Below, piece by piece: positions 18,245-24,199 of a stretch of 64,000 nucleotides of DNA (positions are counted from its first letter, which is position 1; the number at the start of each line of letters is the position of its first letter). Position numbers and translations under genes: made by a program. The notes below the pieces were generated by a model, which ran no database searches, had not been told where the DNA came from, and saw nothing but the letters and a program-made list of their open reading frames with translations. Source of the stretch: Bacillota bacterium (lineage in GTDB: Bacteria > Bacillota_I > Bacilli_A > RF39 > UBA660); contig SVAJ01000001.1 in the NCBI GenBank assembly GCA_015059435.1, positions 1 to 64,000 of the forward strand. The letters run 5' to 3'.

Positions 18245-18263
18245 TAATATTACTATTTTCCGA
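18245..18263 (-). repeat. AATATTACTATTTTCCGA edge repeat beside copy D
   Basis: The same 18-base sequence stands beside the true ppdK terminator (24143-24161) and, with a few changes, at 23326-23345 and 14913-14929. It always lies on the far side of the terminator from the coding remnant. Confidence 0.7.
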
Positions 18264-18273
18264 CTATACAAAA

Positions 18274-18298
18274 AAAAGACTAGAAATTCTAGTCTTTT
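18274..18298 (-). terminator. Terminator linked to ppdK-like repeat copy D
   Basis: Stem AAAAGACTAG and CTAGTCTTTT with a five-base loop; closes the FtsX-type exporter operon. Confidence 0.85.
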
Positions 18299-18304
18299 GT
18301 TTTA

Positions 18305-18343
18305 TTATTTATTGTTATTTGCTTTGATTGCAGTTTGTAGTAC
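18305..18343 (-). repeat. Degraded copy D of the ppdK 3' end
   Basis: The minus-strand frame reads VLQTAIKANNNK and a stop, aligned to the PPDK end AAQAAIKAKNNK. It is followed by the ppdK-type hairpin and the AATATTACTATTTTCCGA edge. No start codon or ribosome site. It lies 100 bases after the permease gene. Confidence 0.85.
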
Positions 18344-18442
18344 CTTTCCATCTAGAGGGCATTTATTCAAATATAGATTAAACTTATATTTTAAGCATAT
18401 CACTAATCATTTATTTTTAATATGTGCAATTTGTTTTTTTTA

Positions 18443-20809
18443 TTACTCATTTCCTTTTAAACTTGTAACCATATCAATTTTTTTGATTTTTCTAGCTAAG
18501 AATTTAGATACTAACAAAGATACAATAAATGTTCCTATAGCCGATAAGATATATGTTCTTGTTGTTATAAATGCACCAAAGTCATAATGTTCTTCTATTG
18601 CTGTTTTAAATAGCCAATCTGTTAAATAAAACCCCATAGGAAGTCCAAATATAATTGATATAATTGCAACCCAGTTATTTTGTTTAATAAAGATATTTTC
18701 TATTTGTTTATCTTTAAATCCTAATACTTTTAATGTTGAGAATTGATATTGTTTTTCTGTATAAGAGAGTATTCCTAAATTATATATAATGATTCCACCT
18801 AATAAAATAGCTATTGTAATAATCATTACTAACATTGTCTTCATCATAGATAACATTTGACTCATACCATCTTTTAAATTATCTATATCTTGAATTGTTT
18901 CTACATTTTTAATTTCTTTAATATTACTTAATTCAATGTTTGTATATAATGAATCTGGTTTATATTCTATTCCTAAACTTTCTAAATAATTTCTTGTCAT
19001 TGTTACATTTTGATTTTGTGGATCTTTATTAAATCCAATTATTTCAGAAGTATAGTATTTACTATCTCCATAAATGTGCCATGTAATCTTATCACCTTTT
19101 TTATAGCCTTTAGTTTCAGCTAGTTTATATGTAACGAATACTCCATCATCAGTTGGTTTATCTATTGTTTTATTTTTTCTATCTACAAATCTTAAATAAT
19201 TACCAGCATCTGTTACTAATATATTATTTGATTCTCTATTACCATCTGCATCTTTTATTTCTATTCCTAAACTCTCAGATGTATATTCACCATATTTATC
19301 ATGTAAAACTTTTAATTCATTATCTGATAAATTATCTTTTAAAGTTAATTTATAATCAAAATTATATAAATCTTCAAATTGTAATTTAACGAAGAAATTC
19401 ATTGAGTCTAACATGCCTAATGCACATACTATTAATGTACAACAACCTACTACACCAGCAAGTCCCATAAATGTTCTCATTTTATTTCTTAAGATATCTC
19501 TTATATTCCATTTAGTTGAAAAACTTAATTTTTTAAAGAATGCTTTTTTTGTTATATTTAAAACATTACCTTTAATACTTGGTATTTTAGTTCTTAATGT
19601 TTCAGCTGGATTTTCTTTTAATATACTTCTACCAGTTATATAGGTAATAACACCTACAATAAGTGTAACAATTAAAGCAACAAAATAACTACTTGGATCC
19701 ATTAATGGAACTCCATTTGGTATTTCAAAGAATTTCATTTCTAGACTGATAAATACATTACCTATTAAATAATATCCTAATATTAATCCAACGATAGAAG
19801 CAAATACACTAATCCAGAATCCATAACCTATATAATGAAATAATATTCTATTATTACTAAATCCTAATGCTTTTAATGTACCAATTTGTACTCTTTGATT
19901 CTTAACAACTCTTGTCATTGTTGTAATAACTGAAAGCATTGCTATAAATAAGAATATTCCAGAGAAAACTCCTACATAAGTTTTTCCTTCATCAATTTCG
20001 CCTTGATAAGCAACATATGAAGATGTATCTTCTATTTTAATAATTGCTTTAGTATTTTCTACAGTATCTTCAATTGTCTCTTTAACATTAGTTATATTAT
20101 CTTTATTATCAACATCTACCATAATTGAATTATATGGTATGTATTCTTTATAATTAAAATCTGGCATTGCCATATCAAATACTTTTTCGTCTTTAACACC
20201 TGCTTCTTTCATAACAAGTGATTTAATATAATCTTCAGTTATTTCATTAACTGATATATAAGCAAAACCAAATTCTTTTCTATCAGGATATAATTCAGAT
20301 TCATCTCTAACATCATATAAATGATCAGGAACATTAATAAGTCCTCTAACTTTTTCATGTAGTTCCATACTTTCATATTTAACTAAAATTGTATCTCCAA
20401 CTTTAATATTATTTTCTTGTGAGTAGAAATAATCTAACCATACACCTGATTTATTATCAAATTTTTCTCCATCATAAACATAAAATTCAGATATGTTATT
20501 TGATTCTATTGCATTTAATAATAAAGTTTTATCATTATCAGTTGTTGCTGTTATTGATAGCTTAAGTTCTGCATCTTTTACATTATTTAACTTTTTAATT
20601 AATTCTAAATCATCATGATTAAGTAATCCTATAACATTTAAATCTTGTAGATTATTTTCAGAATAAAACTTATTAGCTGTTTTTTGCATACCACCCATAT
20701 ATGCTTTGATTCCAGCAAAAGCCATTACTCCAATCATAATCATTAAAAAGATTGTTATAAATTGAGATAAATTTTTACGAATATCTCTAAACATCTTTCT
20801 TTTTAACAT
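18443..20809 (-). CDS. FtsX/MacB-type ABC exporter permease
   Basis: About 788 residues; the start is set at the ATG at 20809 (MLKRKMFRDIRKN), one base after the ATPase stop. An in-frame ATG at 20827 inside the ATPase gene is an alternative. The layout is one N-terminal membrane segment, a large extracytoplasmic domain, three segments (FtsX domain), a second extracytoplasmic domain and three more segments. This 1+3+3 plan with two FtsX domains is typical of exporters of the MacB/YknZ class that act on lipoproteins, peptides or drugs. Expression is probably repressed by the divergent TetR protein. Module between ppdK-like copies C and D. Confidence 0.85.
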   Translation of the reverse strand: MLKRKMFRDIRKNLSQFITIFLMIMIGVMAFAGIKAYMGGMQKTANKFYSENNLQDLNVIGLLNHDDLELIKKLNNVKDAELKLSITATTDNDKTLLLNAIESNNISEFYVYDGEKFDNKSGVWLDYFYSQENNIKVGDTILVKYESMELHEKVRGLINVPDHLYDVRDESELYPDRKEFGFAYISVNEITEDYIKSLVMKEAGVKDEKVFDMAMPDFNYKEYIPYNSIMVDVDNKDNITNVKETIEDTVENTKAIIKIEDTSSYVAYQGEIDEGKTYVGVFSGIFLFIAMLSVITTMTRVVKNQRVQIGTLKALGFSNNRILFHYIGYGFWISVFASIVGLILGYYLIGNVFISLEMKFFEIPNGVPLMDPSSYFVALIVTLIVGVITYITGRSILKENPAETLRTKIPSIKGNVLNITKKAFFKKLSFSTKWNIRDILRNKMRTFMGLAGVVGCCTLIVCALGMLDSMNFFVKLQFEDLYNFDYKLTLKDNLSDNELKVLHDKYGEYTSESLGIEIKDADGNRESNNILVTDAGNYLRFVDRKNKTIDKPTDDGVFVTYKLAETKGYKKGDKITWHIYGDSKYYTSEIIGFNKDPQNQNVTMTRNYLESLGIEYKPDSLYTNIELSNIKEIKNVETIQDIDNLKDGMSQMLSMMKTMLVMIITIAILLGGIIIYNLGILSYTEKQYQFSTLKVLGFKDKQIENIFIKQNNWVAIISIIFGLPMGFYLTDWLFKTAIEEHYDFGAFITTRTYILSAIGTFIVSLLVSKFLARKIKKIDMVTSLKGNE

Positions 20810-20810
20810 G

Positions 20811-21512
20811 TTACCACTTAACCTCATCTATATTCTTTGGATGTTTATTAATTTCGTTAGATTCAACTTTACCATTTTTAATTCTAATAACTCTATCTGC
20901 TATATCAGCAATTAAAGCATTGTGAGTAACAATAATAACAGTTGTATCATTATCACTTTGTTCTCTTAAAAGTTTTAATACTTCAACACCTGTTTTAGAA
21001 TCAAGTGCTCCTGTTGGTTCATCACAAAGTAATACTTTTGGATTTTTCATTATCGCTCTTGCAATAGATACTCTTTGTTGTTCTCCGCCTGATAATTCTT
21101 GAGGAAATTTATCAACATGTTTTATTAATCCTACACTTTTTAATACTTCTTTTGAATCTTTAGAAGTATTAGTTACATCTTTAATTAAGTTAACATTTTC
21201 ATCTACAGTTAACGTAGGCATTATATTATAGAACTGAAATATAAATCCAACATCATTAGCTCTATATCTAGTTAATTCTTTATCATTATATTTAGCAATA
21301 TTGTTTTCACCGATATAAATATCACCTGATGTTGCTTTATCCATTCCACCTAATAAGTTAAGTAATGTAGATTTTCCTGCACCTGATGGTCCAAGTATAA
21401 CTACGAATTCTCCTTGATTAATACTTAAATCTATCCCATCTAAGGCATTAAATCTTTGTTCTCCAACAATATAAGTCTTTTTTACACTTTTTAATTCTAT
21501 AAAACTCTTCAT
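20811..21512 (-). CDS. MacB/LolD-type ABC ATP-binding subunit
   Basis: The start is set at [14 protein letters not shown] (21512) after AAGGATAAA; a more upstream in-frame ATG lies inside the promoter/operator region and is unlikely. The 233-residue ATPase has Walker [10 protein letters not shown], signature LSGGEQQR, Walker [13 protein letters not shown] and a switch His (VTHN). The [16 protein letters not shown] pattern is the hallmark of the MacB/LolD group, which pairs with FtsX-type permeases such as the next gene. Confidence 0.9.
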   Translation of the reverse strand: MKSFIELKSVKKTYIVGEQRFNALDGIDLSINQGEFVVILGPSGAGKSTLLNLLGGMDKATSGDIYIGENNIAKYNDKELTRYRANDVGFIFQFYNIMPTLTVDENVNLIKDVTNTSKDSKEVLKSVGLIKHVDKFPQELSGGEQQRVSIARAIMKNPKVLLCDEPTGALDSKTGVEVLKLLREQSDNDTTVIIVTHNALIADIADRVIRIKNGKVESNEINKHPKNIDEVKW

Positions 21513-21528
21513 TTTATCCTTCTTTCTA

Positions 21529-21550
21529 AATGTGAAATACATTTCATATT
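21529..21550. promoter_or_regulatory. TetR-type operator 1
   Basis: Inverted repeat AATGTGAAAT-AC-ATTTCATATT, nine of ten positions matched. It lies two to three bases beyond the -10 box of the exporter promoter, over the transcription start, where a repressor would block transcription. Operator 2 has the same 10-2-10 geometry. Confidence 0.7.
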
Positions 21551-21551
21551 A

Positions 21552-21580
21552 AGTATATTCCTTATTTTTAAAACAGTCAA
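21552..21580 (-). promoter_or_regulatory. Exporter operon promoter
   Basis: On the minus strand: -35 TTGACT (21575-21580), 17-base spacer, -10 TATACT (21552-21557). A strong sigma-A type promoter, read towards the ATPase gene, with operator 1 just downstream. Confidence 0.8.
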
Positions 21581-21585
21581 CAAAA

Positions 21586-21607
21586 AATATGAATATTGTT
21601 TCATATT
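21586..21607. promoter_or_regulatory. TetR-type operator 2
   Basis: Inverted repeat AATATGAATA-TT-GTTTCATATT, eight of ten positions matched, with the same consensus (AATATGAAAT, two bases, ATTTCATATT) as operator 1. It covers the likely -35 region of the regulator's own promoter (-10 TATACT at 21622-21627), which suggests autoregulation. Confidence 0.7.
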
Positions 21608-21648
21608 CTTAATATTTGTGTTATACTCTACTTACGAGGTGAACATCT

Positions 21649-22260
21649 ATGATTGATAATATTAGAAAACCTAAACAGCAAAGAGCTATCGAAAAGAAAG
21701 AGAAAATCATTAAGTCTGGTTTTAACTTAATATGTAAAAATGGATATTATAATACTAATACTGCTGAAATTGCTCAAGCAGCTGGGGTTTCTACTGGTAT
21801 AGTCTATCAATATTTTAAAGATAAACATGATATTTTAATTGAAGGTTTAGAAAAATATGGAGACGATATTTTCTTTCCAATACTTAAAAACAAAGATATA
21901 TTATTTGAAAAAAAAGATTTTGATAAATTATTAAAGCAAATGATCAATCATTATATTGATAATCATAAGATATCTAATATAGCTCACGAAGAAATAACAT
22001 CTATGATACATTCAGATAAGAAAGTTGCAGATTATTATTATAGAAAAGAGTTAGAAATGACCTACTCTTTTAAAGAAATATTAATAAATAATAATTTTAA
22101 TGAAGAAAAACTATATGAAAAAGTACATATAACATTAGGTTTAATTGATAATTTATGTCATGAGATTATTTATCACAAACATGAAGATATGAATTTTGAT
22201 GATATGACAGAATTAGTTATTCAATGTATAGAAAATTTATTTAAGGATGACTTAAATTAA
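21649..22260 (+). CDS. TetR/AcrR-family regulator, divergent from the exporter
   Basis: 203 residues. Residues 10-60 form the TetR helix-turn-helix (IIKSGFNLICKNGYYNT, then AEIAQAAGVSTGIVYQYFKD); the rest is the ligand-binding helical domain. GAGGTGA precedes the ATG. It is read away from the FtsX-type exporter, and two operators with the same consensus lie between them, so it most likely represses both itself and the exporter until a small molecule binds. One of only two plus-strand genes in the window. Confidence 0.88.
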   Translation: MIDNIRKPKQQRAIEKKEKIIKSGFNLICKNGYYNTNTAEIAQAAGVSTGIVYQYFKDKHDILIEGLEKYGDDIFFPILKNKDILFEKKDFDKLLKQMINHYIDNHKISNIAHEEITSMIHSDKKVADYYYRKELEMTYSFKEILINNNFNEEKLYEKVHITLGLIDNLCHEIIYHKHEDMNFDDMTELVIQCIENLFKDDLN

Positions 22261-22291
22261 TTAATTTGATACTTACTTTTATAGACATATA

Positions 22292-22316
22292 AAAAGACTA
22301 GAATTTCTAGTCTTTT
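22292..22316. terminator. Bidirectional terminator linked to ppdK-like copy C
   Basis: Stem AAAAGACTAG (22292-22301) and CTAGTCTTTT (22307-22316), flanked by A-rich sequence on the left and T-rich on the right, so it can stop both the TetR gene and the minus-strand module. Confidence 0.8.
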
Positions 22317-22322
22317 CATTTA

Positions 22323-22361
22323 TTACTTATTATTTTTTGATTTTATTGCAGCTTGTAGGGC
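22323..22361 (-). repeat. Degraded copy C of the ppdK 3' end
   Basis: The minus-strand frame reads ALQAAIKSKNNK and a stop, against AAQAAIKAKNNK in PPDK; the stop and last four codons are identical in sense. It is directly followed by the ppdK-type terminator and preceded by the truncated tfoX-like frame. Confidence 0.85.
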
Positions 22362-22411
22362 TATTTTCAAAAGAAGGCAATAAAATATCTAACTTTGGAT
22401 TAAGCAAAACT

Positions 22412-22510
22412 TTAGCCTATAATACCTCCCATCATAGATTTACAAGTTATATTATCTAATAAGTTTAATTGCTCTAAAATGAAGTCTCTATAATCTTTTG
22501 TAGTAGCCAT
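22412..22510 (-). pseudogene. N-terminal remnant of a TfoX-like protein
   Basis: A 32-codon frame, MATTKDYRDFILEQLNLLDN then ITCKSMMGGIIG and a stop. This resembles the start of TfoX N-terminal domain proteins (usually about 100 residues; pattern EYLEFILEQL...MMGEYI), but the rest is missing and no continuation is seen in other frames. GGAGTTG precedes the ATG. It lies between Hsp20 and ppdK-like copy C; the loss may stem from the event that brought the repeat. Confidence 0.5.
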
Positions 22511-22543
22511 TCTATCAACTCCTATAATTAATTATAACATAAA

Positions 22544-22565
22544 AGAACGAATTCTCATTCGTTCT
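22544..22565 (-). terminator. Hairpin between hsp20 and the tfoX remnant
   Basis: Stem AGAACGAAT (22544-22552) and ATTCGTTCT (22557-22565) with a short A-run on the left. No gene ends directly before it, so it may be left over from a lost gene. Confidence 0.55.
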
Positions 22566-22632
22566 ATATATCTTAATCTTTAGATATATTTCTTTTTTTT
22601 AGAGAATTTTACGTATCATAATTATAAAAAAC

Positions 22633-22655
22633 AAAAGGATTAAACCAATCCTTTT
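22633..22655 (-). terminator. Terminator after hsp20
   Basis: Stem AAAAGGATT (22633-22641) and AATCCTTTT (22647-22655), nine bases after the stop codon. Confidence 0.8.
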
Positions 22656-22663
22656 GCAATTCA

Positions 22664-23086
22664 TTATTTGATTTCGATATACTTTTTATTTTTGATTTGT
22701 TTGTTTTCTTTTTTAGGAACTTCAATCTTTAATGTTCCATCTTCAAATTTAGCTTTGATATCTTCTTCTGTAACTTCATCTCCAACATAGAAACTACGGG
22801 ATGCTTCACCATAATATCTTTCGCGTCTAATATACTTACCATGTTTATCCTTTTCATCATTTTTACTTTCTTGTTTAGCATGAATTGTTAAATACCCATC
22901 TTCTAAACTTATTTTAACATTGTCTTTCTTCATTCCTGGTAAATCAATGGCAAATTCATAGTTATTATCCTTTTCCTCAATATCTGTTCTCATTATCTTG
23001 TTGTCATTTTTTGGCATAAAGAATGAATCATCAAAGATATCATCAAACAAATCAAAATTTCTTCTTGGTACTAACATCATATCCAT
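22664..23086 (-). CDS. hsp20: Small heat-shock protein Hsp20 (alpha-crystallin family)
   Basis: About 140 residues. A short N-terminal arm (RRNFDLFDDIFDDSFF) is followed by the alpha-crystallin domain: NYEFAIDLPGMKKDNVKISL, then GYLTIHA and FEDGTLKIEVPKKE. GTLKIEVPK is the usual end of the domain. It holds unfolding proteins in soluble oligomers. The ATG at 23086 is preferred; in-frame ATGs at 23080 and 23077 and a TTG at 23089 are alternatives. A CIRCE-like operator overlaps its promoter, so HrcA probably represses it. It sits inside the ppdK-repeat array. Confidence 0.9.
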   Translation of the reverse strand: MDMMLVPRRNFDLFDDIFDDSFFMPKNDNKIMRTDIEEKDNNYEFAIDLPGMKKDNVKISLEDGYLTIHAKQESKNDEKDKHGKYIRRERYYGEASRSFYVGDEVTEEDIKAKFEDGTLKIEVPKKENKQIKNKKYIEIK

Positions 23087-23155
23087 CAACTTCCTTTCCT
23101 AAATGTGTTGAGCCATTTGAGGTAAGCACATATCAAATATATAATTTTAATACCA

Positions 23156-23178
23156 TAGTGAGTATCTTTTTCTCACTA
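23156..23178 (-). promoter_or_regulatory. 5'-terminal hairpin of hsp20 mRNA
   Basis: Inverted repeat TAGTGAG, nine bases, CTCACTA. With the -10 at 23187-23192 transcription should begin near 23180, so the transcript would start with this stem. Such 5' stems can protect mRNA; a thermosensor is possible but the ribosome site is not in it. Confidence 0.4.
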
Positions 23179-23186
23179 CAATTATA

Positions 23187-23227
23187 ATTATACTCAAAAA
23201 TTAGCAATTGTCAATACAGAGTGCTAA
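23187..23227 (-). promoter_or_regulatory. hsp20 promoter with CIRCE-like HrcA operator
   Basis: -35 TTGACA (23209-23214) and -10 TATAAT (23187-23192) are 16 bases apart. The -35 lies inside an imperfect CIRCE at 23201-23227: TTAGCACTC on one side is perfect, while the other arm is AATTGCTAA instead of GAGTGCTAA, with the canonical nine-base spacing. HrcA, encoded at 38393-39379, is the expected repressor. Confidence 0.8.
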
Positions 23228-23325
23228 TTTTTATTCTTTTGGATATAGATTTAAAAATATTTAAATCCTAATATCTTAAAATTCAAAGCAATGAAAAAGG
23301 CTAAAATCTTCATTCTAATCTTAAC

Positions 23326-23345
23326 GGAATATTACTATTTTACGA
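23326..23345 (-). repeat. Left edge repeat of copy B (AATATTACTATTTTACGA)
   Basis: Matches the sequence beside the true ppdK terminator at 24143-24161 with one change in the 18-base core. Its core AATATTACTATTTT is also an inverted match to ATATTACGATGTT at the other edge of copy B. Confidence 0.75.
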
Positions 23346-23353
23346 ATATAAAA

Positions 23354-23375
23354 AAGACTAGTTTTAACTAGTCTT
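23354..23375 (-). terminator. Terminator linked to ppdK-like copy B
   Basis: Stem AAGACTAGTT (23354-23363) and AACTAGTCTT (23366-23375) with a two-base loop at most; closes the DUF4256 gene. Confidence 0.75.
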
Positions 23376-23388
23376 AAATTAATTTTTA

Positions 23389-23440
23389 TTAGTTCTTCTT
23401 TGCTTTAATTGCAGCTTGTGTAGCAATATTACTTGCAACA
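23389..23440 (-). repeat. Degraded copy B of the ppdK 3' end
   Basis: The minus-strand frame reads VASNIATQAAIKAKKN and a stop against PIARLAAAQAAIKAKNNK in PPDK. Together with the hairpin and both edge repeats this is the most complete unit, about 195 bases from 23326 to 23520. No start codon or ribosome site. Confidence 0.85.
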
Positions 23441-23493
23441 CATGTACCCTATACAATGGGACAACTTTCTGTGATTAATTTATATAATGTTTT

Positions 23494-23520
23494 GAACATC
23501 GTAATATCTTAATCTTCCGA
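23494..23520 (-). repeat. Right edge repeat of copy B
   Basis: GAACATCGTAATATCTTAAT then CTTCCGA, near-identical to 16681-16708. Starts 20 bases after the DUF4256 stop codon. Confidence 0.7.
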
Positions 23521-23539
23521 TTACTTTTTATAAATTATT

Positions 23540-24070
23540 TTATATTTTTAGTAATACTCTAAATCCTCTATTTGAATAATATGATTCAGCACCATTATGA
23601 TATATAAAAGTCCTATTATATTTTTTATCTCCAAATAATGCTCCACCTAATTTTCTAATTTCCATCGGAGTTAATATCCAGCTTGAAGATTTTAAATCAA
23701 AATCTCCAAGTGATTGAAGATATTTATATTCTGCTTCATCCAATACTTTTACCTTATTATTATTTGCTTCTGTCATGATATCTGAACTTGGTTTATTGCT
23801 TTTTCTACTATTCAAAGCATCTATATCATAACAAAAACTTCTTCTTCCAATGGGTGTTTCTATTGAAGTATCACAATAAACATATTTATCATTTTCTTTA
23901 TCATACATAATAACATCAGGCTCTCCACCAGTTTCTTCCATATACCTTATAGAAAATAATGCTTCATTATTTAGTCTTTTTAAAACATCGTTCCAATTAA
24001 TTCCCTTATGCATATTTTCATTTTTGATAAATCTTTTTTCTAAAATTAATATTAATTCTTCATTCCTCAT
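23540..24070 (-). CDS. DUF4256-family protein
   Basis: The ATG at 24070 follows GAGGTG; a TTG at 24082 is less likely. The 176-residue cytoplasmic protein matches what I recall of the DUF4256 family, with RYMEETGGEPDVIMYD, a CDTSIETPIGRRSFCYD block and a C-terminal TPMEIRKLGGALFGDKKYNR. The family has no assigned biochemical role. It is the first module after ppdK and ends in repeat copy B. An alpha/beta fold is likely but nothing catalytic is certain. Confidence 0.75.
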   Translation of the reverse strand: MRNEELILILEKRFIKNENMHKGINWNDVLKRLNNEALFSIRYMEETGGEPDVIMYDKENDKYVYCDTSIETPIGRRSFCYDIDALNSRKSNKPSSDIMTEANNNKVKVLDEAEYKYLQSLGDFDLKSSSWILTPMEIRKLGGALFGDKKYNRTFIYHNGAESYYSNRGFRVLLKI

Positions 24071-24142
24071 TTTACACCTCAAAATAAATATTTATTATTC
24101 ACTTAATATTATACCATACTTTTCTATCTTTCTTACTCATCA

Positions 24143-24161
24143 GAATATTACTATTTTCCGA
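24143..24161 (-). repeat. Edge repeat downstream of the genuine ppdK terminator
   Basis: GAATATTACTATTTTCCGA. The copies at 18245, 23326 and 14913 carry the same motif at the same distance from the hairpin, showing that the repeated block extends past the gene and its terminator. Confidence 0.75.
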
Positions 24162-24167
24162 ACAAAA

Positions 24168-24189
24168 AAGACTAGATTTCTCTAGTCTT
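24168..24189 (-). terminator. ppdK terminator
   Basis: Stem AAGACTAGA (24168-24176) and TCTAGTCTT (24181-24189) with a four-base loop, eleven bases after the stop; the parent of the hairpins in copies B-F. Confidence 0.85.
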
Positions 24190-24199
24190 AATTCTTTTA

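Larger units (their letters stand above)
23087..23539. other. Gene-free stretch: hsp20 leader, promoter, CIRCE and ppdK-like copy B
   Basis: Contains the hsp20 leader of about 95 bases, a promoter and CIRCE (23187-23227), about 100 bases in which nothing is seen, then the complete repeat unit: edge 23326-23345, hairpin 23354-23375, coding remnant 23389-23418, a hairpin TGTACCC...TGGGACA near 23444-23464, and edge 23494-23520. Confidence 0.6.

Noticed and set aside
22544-22565. LexA (SOS) box
   Set aside because: GAAC...GTTC spacing and the long perfect stem with A-run fit a terminator; the bases between the arms do not fit the Bacilli LexA consensus.
22566-22590. Inverted repeat ATATATCT/AGATATAT near 22566-22589 as a terminator
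   Set aside because: A T-run lies only on its plus-strand side and no plus-strand gene ends nearby; pure A/T stem, probably chance.
23156-23178. hsp20 leader hairpin as an RNA thermometer
   Set aside because: The stem is at the far 5' end and does not cover the ribosome site, so the usual masking mechanism does not fit.
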